Shown: positions 8,414 to 17,574 of the stretch, one piece after another | Layout: the number at the start of each line of letters is the position of its first letter | Position numbering within the stretch: the stretch's first letter is position 1 | NCBI GenBank assembly: GCA_029779475.1 | Contig: JAKPAN010000284.1 | Coordinates: 1 to 51,070, forward strand | From: Pseudomonadota bacterium | GTDB taxonomy: Bacteria > Pseudomonadota > Gammaproteobacteria > Xanthomonadales > Rhodanobacteraceae | Length of the DNA: 51,070 nucleotides | Direction of reading: 5' to 3' | Position numbers and translations under genes: made by a program | Notes under the pieces: generated by a model | Databases searched by the model: none | Seen by the model: the letters and a program-made list of their open reading frames with translations, nothing else | Told to the model about the DNA's origin: nothing

Positions 8414-9253
8414 ATGCTCACCGACACCGAAAAGCGCCAGTTCCGCGAGCAGGGTTATCTCGTCAAACCCGTGCTCGCGGCGGACGAAGTCGCGCAGCGC
8501 ATCGCGCAGGTCGAAGCCGCCGTGCGCGAACGCGATGCCGGCGCACGCATGTTCAACCTGCAATTCCTGCAACCCGGCAAGGACGTCCGCGCGATCCAGA
8601 ACCTCATCTGCGACGCGCGCATCACCGGCGTCGTCGGCGAGCTGCTCGGAGGCGGCGACATCGTCATCGACGGCGCCTCGCTGTTTTACGGCGACGCGGG
8701 CGTCGATTACCGGCAGGGTTGGCACCCTGATCTCATGCAGATCCCGGACGACGAAATCGACCCGGCGTGGTTCAGCGAAACGCACTTTCACAACTACGTG
8801 CAGGTCAACCTGCCGCTGTGCGATGACGGTTGTTTGTGGATCGTGCCCGGCAGCCATCGCCGCGCGTTCGACGCCGATGAGCGAGCGATCTTCGGCGTCG
8901 ACGTGCGCATCGCGCCGGTGGACGCGCCGCTCGCCGCCGGCCGCCAGATCGTCGCGCCGCCCGGCCACGCCGTGTTCTATAACAACTACGCGATCCATCG
9001 CGGTTATGGCGGCGTGCTCGCTCACAAACGCGTCACGCTGCACTTCGGTTTCCACTCGACGCTGCACGCGCCGACGCCGCATTTTGCGGTGCTCGACCGC
9101 CACGAATACACGCCCGCGTATCTCGCCACGCTCGACACCGACGTGCGCGCGGCGTTGGAAAAGCATCTCGCCGAGCGCGCGAAGCATCCGCAGATGGACG
9201 TCTATCACGCGCATCACCAGGCCTTCATCCGCAAGGAATTCACGACGCGATGA
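8414..9253 (+). CDS. phytanoyl-CoA dioxygenase (PhyH) family oxygenase
   Basis: A 279-residue non-heme Fe(II)/2-oxoglutarate-dependent oxygenase of the PhyH family. The iron-binding facial triad is visible as H104-x-D106 (GWHPDLM) and H195 (NNYAIHRGYG); LWIVPGSHRR is the typical family turn. The substrate is unknown, as the family covers phytanoyl-CoA, ectoine, mitomycin-type and other small molecules. The ATG at 8414 has no SD but a TACAAT hexamer ends 7 bases before it, suggesting a leaderless message. The stop overlaps the ATG of the following Gfo/Idh gene (ATGA), so the two are translationally coupled and probably act in one pathway. Confidence 0.85.
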   Translation: MLTDTEKRQFREQGYLVKPVLAADEVAQRIAQVEAAVRERDAGARMFNLQFLQPGKDVRAIQNLICDARITGVVGELLGGGDIVIDGASLFYGDAGVDYRQGWHPDLMQIPDDEIDPAWFSETHFHNYVQVNLPLCDDGCLWIVPGSHRRAFDADERAIFGVDVRIAPVDAPLAAGRQIVAPPGHAVFYNNYAIHRGYGGVLAHKRVTLHFGFHSTLHAPTPHFAVLDRHEYTPAYLATLDTDVRAALEKHLAERAKHPQMDVYHAHHQAFIRKEFTTR

Positions 9254-10242
9254 CGCTCGACACCGTGCGCTGGGGCATCATCGGTTGCGGCAACGTGACC
9301 GAAGTGAAAAGCGGCCCCGCCTTCCAGAAGGTTCCGCATTCGCAGCTCGTCGCCGTCATGCGCCGCGACGGCGACAAGGCGCGTGACTACGCGCGTCGCC
9401 ACGGCGTTCCGCACTGGTACGACGATGCGGAAAAACTCGTCGCCGACGCGGACGTGGACGCCGTTTACGTCGCCACGCCGCCGTCTTCGCACAAGCGTTA
9501 CGCGCTGCTCGCGATCGCGGCCGGCAAGCCCGTCTACGTCGAAAAGCCTTTTGCGATGAACGCCGCCGAATGCGAGGAGATCGTCGCCGCGGGACGCGCC
9601 GCGAACGTGCCCGTGTTCGTCGCCTACTACCGCCGCGCGCTGCCGCGGTTCCGCAGGGTGCGCGAGTTGCTGATCGACGAGCACGCGATCGGCACGCCGC
9701 GCATCGTCAGCGTCGTGCTGCACGAACCGCATCATCCACGCTATCACGATGCGGCGAACCTGCCCTGGCACGTGCGCCCGGAGATTTCCGGCGGCGGCAT
9801 CTTCGTCGACATCGGCTGCCACACGCTCGACCTGCTCGACTGGCTGTTCGGCCCGCTGCGTCGCGTGCACGGCTCGACGAGCAACCAGCTCAGTGCCTAT
9901 CCGCCCGAGGACACGGTCGCGATGTCCTTCGCGTTCGACAACGGCATGCTCGGCACCGGCCTGTGGAATTTCGGCTCGCTGCAACACGAAGACCGCATCG
10001 AGATCGTCGGCGATGGCGGCCGTCTGCGCGTCGCCACGTTCGGGGACGGGCCGATCCTCGTGGAGAACGCGGCGGGAACGCGTGAAATCCGCATCGACAA
10101 TCCCGCGCACATCCAGCAGCCGCTCATCGAAACCGTCGTGCGCGAACTGCGCGGCGAAACCGGCGCGTGCCCGTCCACCGCGGTCAGCGCGACGCGCACG
10201 AGCGCGGTGATGGATGCGGTACTGCGCGGAAGCCGCGATTAG
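9250..10242 (+). CDS. Gfo/Idh/MocA family oxidoreductase
   Basis: A 330-residue NAD(P)-dependent sugar or polyol dehydrogenase-like protein. The N-terminal Rossmann fold has WGIIGCGNVTEVK, and the cofactor-binding/catalytic signature VEKPFAMN carries the EKP motif. The C-terminal alpha/beta domain contains GGGIFVDIGCHTLDLLDWLFG, with the D-x3-H pair of the family. Substrate unknown. Translationally coupled to the PhyH gene. The stop codon overlaps that of the convergent VIT1 gene by two bases. Confidence 0.88.
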   Translation: MTLDTVRWGIIGCGNVTEVKSGPAFQKVPHSQLVAVMRRDGDKARDYARRHGVPHWYDDAEKLVADADVDAVYVATPPSSHKRYALLAIAAGKPVYVEKPFAMNAAECEEIVAAGRAANVPVFVAYYRRALPRFRRVRELLIDEHAIGTPRIVSVVLHEPHHPRYHDAANLPWHVRPEISGGGIFVDIGCHTLDLLDWLFGPLRRVHGSTSNQLSAYPPEDTVAMSFAFDNGMLGTGLWNFGSLQHEDRIEIVGDGGRLRVATFGDGPILVENAAGTREIRIDNPAHIQQPLIETVVRELRGETGACPSTAVSATRTSAVMDAVLRGSRD

Positions 10243-10928
10243 ACTCCGAACAGCTTTCCGATCCCTGCCGTCGCCGCCATCGCCAGCGCGCTCCAGAACA
10301 CGACGCGCACGGCACCGCGCAAGACGTGGGCGCCGCCCGCGCGTGCCGCGCTCGCGCCAAGCAGGGCGAGCGCGATGAGCGAAATGGCGATCACGGTCAT
10401 CGTGAGCTTCGGCAGCGGCGCCACGAAGATAACCAGCAGCGGCAATGCGGCGCCGGTGGCGAACGCGGCGGCCGATGCGGCGGCGGCCTGCAAGGGTTGC
10501 GCGCGCAGTTCCTGCGTGATGCCGATTTCGTCGCGGGCATGGGCGCCGAGCGCGTCGTGCGCGGTGAACTGTTCGGCGACTTGGCGCGCGAGGTGCGCAT
10601 CCAGTCCGCGCTGCACGTAGATGTCGGCGAGTTCTTCGAGTTCGGCCTCGGGCGCGCGCGCGAGCTGCCGTTGTTCGAGCGCGAGATCGGCGTCCTCGGT
10701 GTCGGCCTGCGAGCTGACCGAGACGTACTCGCCAGCCGCCATCGACAGCGCGCCGCTGACGAGTCCCGCCACGCCCGCCAGCAGGATCGCACGGTGCTCC
10801 GCACCGGCGCTGGCGAAGCCGACGATCAGACTGCCGGTGGAAACGATGCCGTCGTTGGCGCCGAGCACGGCGGCGCGCAGCCAGCCGACACGGCTGCTGC
10901 GATGCGGTTCGTGATGATGAGCGAGCAT
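10239..10928 (-). CDS. VIT1/CCC1 family Fe2+/Mn2+ transporter
   Basis: A 229-residue inner-membrane protein of the VIT1/CCC1 family, which moves iron or manganese in yeast and plants; bacterial members are presumed to do the same. The N-terminal signature LGANDGIVSTGSLIVGF and the following MAAGEYVSVSSQADTE are characteristic. The cytoplasmic helical metal-binding segment (DADLALEQRQLARAPEAEL, then the DALGAHARDEIG region) precedes three hydrophobic C-terminal helices. AGGGG precedes the ATG at 10928. A much longer frame continues upstream, but the family N-terminus fixes this start. The stop overlaps that of the Gfo/Idh gene in a tail-to-tail arrangement. Confidence 0.88.
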   Translation of the reverse strand: MLAHHHEPHRSSRVGWLRAAVLGANDGIVSTGSLIVGFASAGAEHRAILLAGVAGLVSGALSMAAGEYVSVSSQADTEDADLALEQRQLARAPEAELEELADIYVQRGLDAHLARQVAEQFTAHDALGAHARDEIGITQELRAQPLQAAAASAAAFATGAALPLLVIFVAPLPKLTMTVIAISLIALALLGASAARAGGAHVLRGAVRVVFWSALAMAATAGIGKLFGV

Positions 10929-11029
10929 GCGACCCCTGAGTAGTGGCGTGCGTGCCGAAAGGGCATCGCATGTTACATCAGCGTCGCGACGGAGCGCCCG
11001 TCGCGACATCGGAATGGTGCGGACGGCCG

Positions 11030-13069
11030 TCAGGCCGCGAGACCGTAACTGCGCAGCAGCGCGTCGGGCGTCGGCTCGCGTCCGCGGAATGCGACGAAGC
11101 TCTCCAGTGCGGGCCGCGACGCGCCGACGGCGAGGATCGTCTCGCGATAGGCCCTGCCTGTTGCGCGGTCGAACACGCCGGCTTCCTCGAACTTGCCGAA
11201 CGCATCGGCGGACAGCACTTCGGCCCAGAGGTAGCTGTAGTAACCAGCGCCGTAGCCGCCCGCGAAGATGTGCGTGAACGCGTGCGGGAAACGCTGCCAT
11301 TGCGGCGGATGGATGACGGCGACTTCGTCGCGCACTTCGCGCAGGGTTTCCATCGCGCGCGCGCCGCGCGCCGGATCGAATTCGCGGTGGATGCGGAAAT
11401 CGAAGAGGCCGAATTCGAGCTGGCGCACGAGGAACAGGCCGGCGTGGAAATGCCGCGCCGCCTGCATGCGCGCGAAGAGTTCGTCGGGCAGTTTTTCTCC
11501 GGTTTGCCAGTGGCGCGCGAAGAGGTCGAGCGCCTCGCGCTGCCAACCGAAGTTCTCCATGAACTGGCTCGGCAATTCGACCGCATCCCACTCGACGCCG
11601 TTGATGCCGCCGACACCGGGCAGGTCGACTTCGGTGAGCAGATGGTGCAGGCCATGGCCGAATTCGTGGAACAGCGTGAGCACGTCGTCGTGCGTGAGCA
11701 GCGACGGCGTGGTCGCGGTCGGAGGAGCAAAGTTGCACGTGAGAAACGCGACCGGTTGTTGCAGTACGCCATCGTGACGGAAGCGGTTGACGCAGACGTC
11801 CATCCACGCGCCGCCGCGCTTGCCGCTGCGCGCGTAGAGGTCGACATAGGCGCCAGCGAAGACGCGGCCGCTTTCGTCGACGAGGTCGTAATAGCGCACG
11901 TCCGGATGCCAGACGTCGACATCGTCGCGACGGCGCAGCGACACGCCGAACACGCGCTGCGTGATCGCGAACAAGCCGTCGATCACGGCGTCGAGCGCGA
12001 AGTACGGTTTGAGTTCCTCCTCGTTGAGCGCGTATTTCCTCTCGCGCAGTTTTTCCGCCGCGTACGGCACGTCCCAGGCTTGCAGATCGGGCAGGCCGAG
12101 TTCGTCGCGCGCGAACGCGCGCAGCTCGTCGAGTTCGCGCAGCGCGACGGGTTTCGCGCGCGCGGCGAGGTCGTGCAGGAAGGCGAGTACGGCGTCCGAC
12201 GACGGCGCCATCTTGGTCGCCAGCGATTCCTCGGCGGCGTCGCGGAAGCCGAGCAGCTGTGCTGCTTCGTGGCGCAGCGCGAGGATCTTCTCGATGCGCG
12301 CGGAGTTGTCGAATTCGCCCGCGTTCGGGCCTTGGTCCGAGGCGCGCGTCTGGTAGGCGCGATAGACGCGTTCGCGCAGGGCGCGGTCGTCGGCATAGCT
12401 CAGCACGGCTTGCACGCTCGGCTGCTTGAGCGTGACGAGCCAGCCGTCGGCGCGCTTTTCTTCGGCGTAGGCGCGCAGCACGGCGCGGCCCGATTCGGGG
12501 ATGCCGGCGAGTTTCGAGTCGTCGGTGATCGCTTCGCTCCACGCGTCGGTCGCGTCGAGCACGGCTTCCTCGAATTCGGTGGCGAGCTTGGCGAGTTCGC
12601 TGGAAATCTCGCGGAAACGTGAGCGCGCGGGTTCTTCGAGCGCGACGCCGGAGAGCTTGAAGTCGCGCAGCTCGTGCGCGATGAGCGCGCGCGCGGGACG
12701 CGGCAGCGCGGCGGTGTCGGTGCGTTGCGCGACGGCTTCGACGGCGGCGTACAACGCGCGGTTCTGGCCGAGTTCGCTGCTGAAGTCGACGATCTTCTCC
12801 TGCGCGGCCGAGTACGCCTTGCGCAGTTCGTCCGAGTCGGCGACGCCGTGCAGGTGCGACACCGGCGCCCAGACGCGGTTCAAGCGATCTTCGAGCGTTT
12901 CGCCGAGACCCAGTACGCCGTCGAAGTCGCGCGTCGCCTCGTTCGCGAGCAGCGCGTCGATGCGCGCGCGGTAATCCGCGAGCACGGCGTCGACGGCGGG
13001 TTCGACATGTTCGGGGCGGATCGCGGAAAAACGCGGCAAGGCGCCGCCTTCGAGCAGGGGATTGGTCAT
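11030..13069 (-). CDS. prlC: oligopeptidase A (M3 family zinc metallopeptidase)
   Basis: A 679-residue cytoplasmic endopeptidase of family M3A that degrades oligopeptides and cleaved signal peptides. The zinc site HEFGH is at residues 468-472 (LFHEFGHGLHHLL), followed by the third ligand region in GINGVEWDAVELPSQF. The length and the N-terminus MTNPLLEGGALPRFSAI match E. coli OpdA/PrlC. The gene is monocistronic, with a divergent gamma-carbonic-anhydrase gene 125 bases upstream. Confidence 0.95.
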   Translation of the reverse strand: MTNPLLEGGALPRFSAIRPEHVEPAVDAVLADYRARIDALLANEATRDFDGVLGLGETLEDRLNRVWAPVSHLHGVADSDELRKAYSAAQEKIVDFSSELGQNRALYAAVEAVAQRTDTAALPRPARALIAHELRDFKLSGVALEEPARSRFREISSELAKLATEFEEAVLDATDAWSEAITDDSKLAGIPESGRAVLRAYAEEKRADGWLVTLKQPSVQAVLSYADDRALRERVYRAYQTRASDQGPNAGEFDNSARIEKILALRHEAAQLLGFRDAAEESLATKMAPSSDAVLAFLHDLAARAKPVALRELDELRAFARDELGLPDLQAWDVPYAAEKLRERKYALNEEELKPYFALDAVIDGLFAITQRVFGVSLRRRDDVDVWHPDVRYYDLVDESGRVFAGAYVDLYARSGKRGGAWMDVCVNRFRHDGVLQQPVAFLTCNFAPPTATTPSLLTHDDVLTLFHEFGHGLHHLLTEVDLPGVGGINGVEWDAVELPSQFMENFGWQREALDLFARHWQTGEKLPDELFARMQAARHFHAGLFLVRQLEFGLFDFRIHREFDPARGARAMETLREVRDEVAVIHPPQWQRFPHAFTHIFAGGYGAGYYSYLWAEVLSADAFGKFEEAGVFDRATGRAYRETILAVGASRPALESFVAFRGREPTPDALLRSYGLAA

Positions 13070-13194
13070 GCGGATACCTCGGGTGGAGCGCTAAAACTGG
13101 AGGGGGTGAACTGTGAAATCAAGCAGTATGCGGGGCCGCGACCGGCGGGCATAGTGCGCGAACGCGTCGCGGAGGCGGCGCAGGGGAGCGAACG

Positions 13195-13734
13195 ATGAGC
13201 GTGAGGAGTTACCAGAACGTCAGCCCGCGCATCGCCGCGGGCGTCTACATCGACGCGGCGGCGCACGTGATCGGCGACGTCGAGATCGGCGAGGACGCGT
13301 CGATCTGGCCGTGCGCAGTCGCGCGCGGCGACGTGCACTACATCAAGATCGGCGCGCGCACGAACATCCAGGACGGCGCGATCCTGCATGTCACGCATGA
13401 CGGCGACTACACGCTCGGCGGATTTCCGCTGCACATCGGGGCGGACGTCACGGTCGGCCACGGCGCCGTGCTGCATGCGTGCTCGATCATGGACGCCTGC
13501 CTGATCGGCATGCACGCAACCGTGCTCGACGGCGTGCTGGTCAAGAAGCACAGCATGATCGGCGCCGGCGCGCTGGTCACGCCGAGCAAGATCGTCGGTG
13601 AAGGCGAGTTGTGGCTCGGCAATCCCGCGCGCTGCGTGCGCAAGCTCACCGACCAGGAAATCGAGCGCCTGTACTACTCGGCGCGGCATTACGTGAAGCT
13701 CAAGAACCGCTATCTCGCCGAAGCGGCGATGTAG
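13195..13734 (+). CDS. gamma-carbonic anhydrase-like hexapeptide-repeat protein
   Basis: A 179-residue left-handed beta-helix protein of the gamma-carbonic anhydrase/YrdA family, expected to be a trimer with metal at the subunit interfaces. Hexapeptide turns run from HVIGDVEIGEDASIW through GEGELWLGNPARCVRKL. Candidate metal-binding histidines are in ILHVTH and VGHGAVLHAC, and RGD is conserved. Many such bacterial proteins show little or no carbonic anhydrase activity, so the reaction is not certain. GGGGAGCG just upstream provides a strong ribosome binding site for the ATG at 13195. Confidence 0.88.
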   Translation: MSVRSYQNVSPRIAAGVYIDAAAHVIGDVEIGEDASIWPCAVARGDVHYIKIGARTNIQDGAILHVTHDGDYTLGGFPLHIGADVTVGHGAVLHACSIMDACLIGMHATVLDGVLVKKHSMIGAGALVTPSKIVGEGELWLGNPARCVRKLTDQEIERLYYSARHYVKLKNRYLAEAAM

Positions 13735-13754
13735 CGGCACCGACGTTTCCGAAA

Positions 13755-13795
13755 AGCGGTCGCGCCTTCGAGCGTCCCTGCAAGGCGCGACCGCT
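13755..13795 (-). terminator. intergenic terminator hairpin
   Basis: A perfect 14-bp inverted repeat, arms 13755-13768 and 13782-13795, separated by a 13-base loop between two convergent genes. Read on the minus strand the stem is followed by TTTTC, so it should terminate the yahK transcript. On the plus strand no T-tract follows. Confidence 0.7.
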
Positions 13796-13808
13796 CGGGG
13801 TCAAACGA

Positions 13809-14858
13809 TCAGCCCATGCTCGCGTTGTCGATGACGAAGCGATACTTCACGTCGCTCTTGACCATGCGGTCGTAAGCGCGGTCGATGTCTTGCGCGCGGA
13901 TCATCTCGATGTCGGCGACGATGCCCTTGTCGGCGCAGAAGTCGAGCATTTCCTGCGTTTCCGGCAGGCCGCCGATCAGCGAGCCGGCGATCGCACGGCG
14001 CTTGAAGATGAGGTTGGCGACGTTCGGCGACGGATGGGCATGTTCGGGCACACCGACCAGCACGAGCGTGCCGTCGCGCTTGAGCAGGGACGAGAACGCG
14101 TCGAGGTCGTGGCTCGCGGCAACGGTGTCGAGGATGAAATCGAACGTGCCCGCGTGGGCCTTCATCTGCGCCGCGTCTTTCGAGATCACGACTTCATCCG
14201 CGCCGAGATCCTTCGCGTCTTGGCGCTTGCTTTCGCTGGTCGTGAAGGCGACGACGTGCGCGCCCATCGCATGCGCGATCTTGATGCCCATGTGGCCGAG
14301 TCCGCCGATGCCGACGATGCCGACCTTCTTGCCCGGGCCGACGTTCCAGTGGCGCAGCGGTGAATAGGTCGTGATGCCCGCGCACAGCAGCGGCGCGACC
14401 GCGGCGAGCTGCTCTTTCGGATGGCGGATGTGCAGCACGAATTTCTCGTCGACGACGATGCGCTGCGAATACCCGCCGAGCGTGTAGCCTGGCGCATCCT
14501 TCGTCGCGCCGTTGTAGGTGCCGACGAAGCCGTTCTCGCAATACTGTTCGAGTCCTTCGTCGCAGGCTGCGCAATGCTGGCAACTGCCGACGAGGCAGCC
14601 GACGCCGACCGTGTCGCCGACCTTGAAGCCTTTCACGTCCGTGCCGACCGCGCTGACGTGGCCGACGATCTCGTGGCCCGGCACGCAGGGATACCGCGTG
14701 CCGCCCCATTCCGAACGCGCCGTGTGCAGGTCGGAATGGCAGACGCCGCAGTAGGCGATCTCGATCTGCACGTCGCGCGCGCCAGGCGCACGGCGCTCGA
14801 TGTCGATGGGTTCGAACGGTTTGTCGGCGGCGTGCGTGCCGTAGGCTTTGGTTGTCAT
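13809..14858 (-). CDS. yahK: zinc-dependent aldehyde reductase/alcohol dehydrogenase, YahK type
   Basis: A 349-residue medium-chain, zinc-dependent, NADP(H)-type dehydrogenase of the cinnamyl alcohol dehydrogenase branch. E. coli YahK reduces a broad range of aldehydes. Catalytic zinc ligands are in CGVCHSDLH and GHEIVG; the structural zinc site has four cysteines in CLVGSCQHCAACDEGLEQYC. The Rossmann motif is GIGGLGHMGIKIAHAMGAHV. Identity to YahK is high across the whole length (RIRHP-type block, LLCAGITTYSPLRHW, MLDFCADKGIVADIEMIRA). The gene is alone on the minus strand and ends at a strong hairpin shared with its convergent neighbour. Confidence 0.92.
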   Translation of the reverse strand: MTTKAYGTHAADKPFEPIDIERRAPGARDVQIEIAYCGVCHSDLHTARSEWGGTRYPCVPGHEIVGHVSAVGTDVKGFKVGDTVGVGCLVGSCQHCAACDEGLEQYCENGFVGTYNGATKDAPGYTLGGYSQRIVVDEKFVLHIRHPKEQLAAVAPLLCAGITTYSPLRHWNVGPGKKVGIVGIGGLGHMGIKIAHAMGAHVVAFTTSESKRQDAKDLGADEVVISKDAAQMKAHAGTFDFILDTVAASHDLDAFSSLLKRDGTLVLVGVPEHAHPSPNVANLIFKRRAIAGSLIGGLPETQEMLDFCADKGIVADIEMIRAQDIDRAYDRMVKSDVKYRFVIDNASMG

Positions 14859-15024
14859 GGGGTGTCCTCGGGGTGGATGGATGGCGGCACGGATCGCCCG
14901 CAGCGGGCGGGCGGCCGTTTGAACTGCGGCCGTCGCGGCGGATTTCCAGTCTTGCGCAAAGGGTAGACCCGGCTGGCGGCGCGGTCATGGCACGGCGGAC
15001 GATCGCGTCGCGAACAATGCCGCT

Positions 15025-15044
15025 GCGTGCGTGCGTGCGTGCGT
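15025..15044. repeat. GCGT tetranucleotide repeat (five units)
   Basis: Five perfect GCGT units end on the last base of the ykgJ stop codon (read on the minus strand). A change in copy number would alter only the 3' untranslated region of ykgJ, so phase variation of a protein is not expected. Confidence 0.7.
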
Positions 15045-15301
15045 CAGGCCGGGCGGGTGGCAGCGTCGAGTTCGGTCAGGTAACGCAGGGCCTCGTCGCG
15101 GTCGGCGCCGCACATCGAGGGCGATGGACGCAACTGGCCGCATACCGCGGGGCGTTCGGGCGTGCCGAAGATCGCGCAACGCAGGTCGTCGGTCAGCTGC
15201 ACGCAGGGAATCCCGGCCGGCTTGCCGAACGGCATGCCCGGGATCGGCGACGAGATCGACGGCGCGATGCAGCAGGCGCCGCAGCGTGGGCGGCAGTCCA
15301 T
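15044..15301 (-). CDS. YkgJ-type cysteine-cluster protein
   Basis: A small protein (85 residues) with the YkgJ/CxxCxxCC zinc- or iron-chelating cluster. The N-terminus MDCRPRCGACC places cysteines at 3, 7, 10 and 11. Further cysteines follow at GIPCVQL, RCAIF and AVCGQLRPS. The family is presumed to bind Zn2+ or an Fe-S cluster; no reaction is established. The ATG at 15301 lies two bases after the aroE stop, so it is almost certainly co-transcribed with aroE. Confidence 0.85.
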   Translation of the reverse strand: MDCRPRCGACCIAPSISSPIPGMPFGKPAGIPCVQLTDDLRCAIFGTPERPAVCGQLRPSPSMCGADRDEALRYLTELDAATRPA

Positions 15302-15303
15302 CG

Positions 15304-16113
15304 TCAATCGCGCAGCGCGGCGAGGATGGCGCCGGTATCCGGGCGTCGTCCGTGCCAGATCGCGAAGGATTCGGCGGCTTGTTCGACGAGCATGCCGAGG
15401 CCGTCGCTCGCGGTTTTCGCGCCGGCTTCGCGCGCCCAGGCGAGGAACGATTGCGCGGCGCGGCCGTAGGACAGGTCGTAGCCGAGCGCGTCGCGTTCGA
15501 GCAAGCGCGGCGGTAGTGCAAACGCTTCGCCGTCGTGGCCCGCGGAGGTCGCATTGACGACGAGGTCGTAGCGGCCGTCGAGCGTGCCGACCTGCGCCAG
15601 TTCGCAGCCGAACGCGCCGTCGAATCGCAGCGCCCGCGCGAGTTCCGTCGTGCGCTCGCGCGTGCGGTTGACGATCATCAGTTCGCGCGCGCCCGCGTCG
15701 GCGAGCGCGAAAGCGACCGCGCGCGCTGCACCGCCCGCGCCGAGCAGCAGCACGCGACGACCGCATGCGTCGAAGCCGAGGCGTTCGAGATCGCGCAGGA
15801 ATCCGATACCGTCGGTGCTGTCGCCGCGCCAGTCGTCGCCATCACGGACAAGCGTGTTGACGCTGCCGCAGCGCTGCGCGCGGTCGCTGCGCGTGGCGCA
15901 GAGCGCGAACGCGTCTGCCTTGAGCGGCAGCGTGACGTTCGCGCCGACGCCGCCGTCGCGCGCGAACGCGTCGAGCGCGTGCGTGAAGCCACCGTGGCCG
16001 GCTTCGATCGCGCGATAGTCGACCGCAATGCCGAGCTGCGCGCCGAACATCGCGTGGATGCGCGGCGACTGCGAATGGGCGATGGGTTGGCCGAAGACGG
16101 CGTAGCGGGGCAT
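15304..16113 (-). CDS. aroE: shikimate dehydrogenase AroE
   Basis: Catalyses NADPH-dependent reduction of 3-dehydroshikimate to shikimate in the aromatic amino acid pathway. The 269-residue length is normal. Substrate-binding PIAHSQSP is near the N-terminus. The catalytic lysine is in NVTLPLKADAF and the paired aspartate in STDGIGF. The nucleotide fold has LLLGAGGAARAVAFAL and NRTRERT. The ATG at 16113 is the only start giving the canonical MPRYAVFGQPIAHS beginning; the ORF extends further upstream through a repeat and encodes low-complexity nonsense there. It is followed two bases later by the ykgJ-type gene. Confidence 0.95.
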   Translation of the reverse strand: MPRYAVFGQPIAHSQSPRIHAMFGAQLGIAVDYRAIEAGHGGFTHALDAFARDGGVGANVTLPLKADAFALCATRSDRAQRCGSVNTLVRDGDDWRGDSTDGIGFLRDLERLGFDACGRRVLLLGAGGAARAVAFALADAGARELMIVNRTRERTTELARALRFDGAFGCELAQVGTLDGRYDLVVNATSAGHDGEAFALPPRLLERDALGYDLSYGRAAQSFLAWAREAGAKTASDGLGMLVEQAAESFAIWHGRRPDTGAILAALRD

Positions 16114-16143
16114 GGTGCGGGTTTTCGGAGGCGGAAGATCAAG

Positions 16144-16351
16144 AGATTGAAATACGGAGCACGCCGAGCACACGGAGAAAGAAAAAAGCTCCTGATCTTC
16201 TCCTTCGTGTTCTTCGTGTCCTTCATGTTTCAGTCTTTTGCTTTCGATGTCTGCTCGAAGAGCAAGAGCTCGAAACACCAAGGACACGAAGAACACGAAG
16301 GGAAAATCCGAGAATTCCGGTTTTCTCCGTGTGCTCCGTGTTTCAACCTCT
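16144..16351. repeat. large nested palindromic intergenic repeat
   Basis: Two nested pairs of inverted arms fill the hemB-aroE gap. The outer arms lie at about 16144-16180 and 16321-16351 (ACGGAGCACG versus GTGCTCCGTG, flanked by TTGAAA and TTTCAA). The inner arms are 16199-16231 and 16272-16303 (CCTTCGTGTTCTTCGTGTCC versus GGACACGAAGAACACGAAGG), almost perfect over about 30 bases. The ACACGAAGAACACGAAGG word is one I recognise as a dispersed intergenic repeat in diverse environmental bacteria. In translation it gives the spurious KHEGHEEHEG-type peptides seen in the minus frame here. Confidence 0.8.
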
Positions 16352-16363
16352 ATCGCGCAAATC

Positions 16364-17524
<1,161 letters not shown>

Positions 17525-17574
17525 TTACATGAGGTTTGTCGTGTAACACGTTGTCGTTTCAGGAAAACAAGAAA

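Noticed and set aside
11731-11746. parS-like site in prlC (GTTGCACGTGAGAAA)
   Set aside because: Only about 12 of 16 positions match the parS consensus; it lies inside a coding region and is not symmetric enough for ParB.
15025-15044. GCGT repeat as a phase-variation switch
   Set aside because: It lies downstream of the ykgJ coding sequence, so slippage would not change the reading frame.
16140-16300. Minus-strand extension of aroE giving KHEGHEEHEGEDQ-type peptide
   Set aside because: This is translation of the intergenic palindrome; AroE homology starts at 16113.
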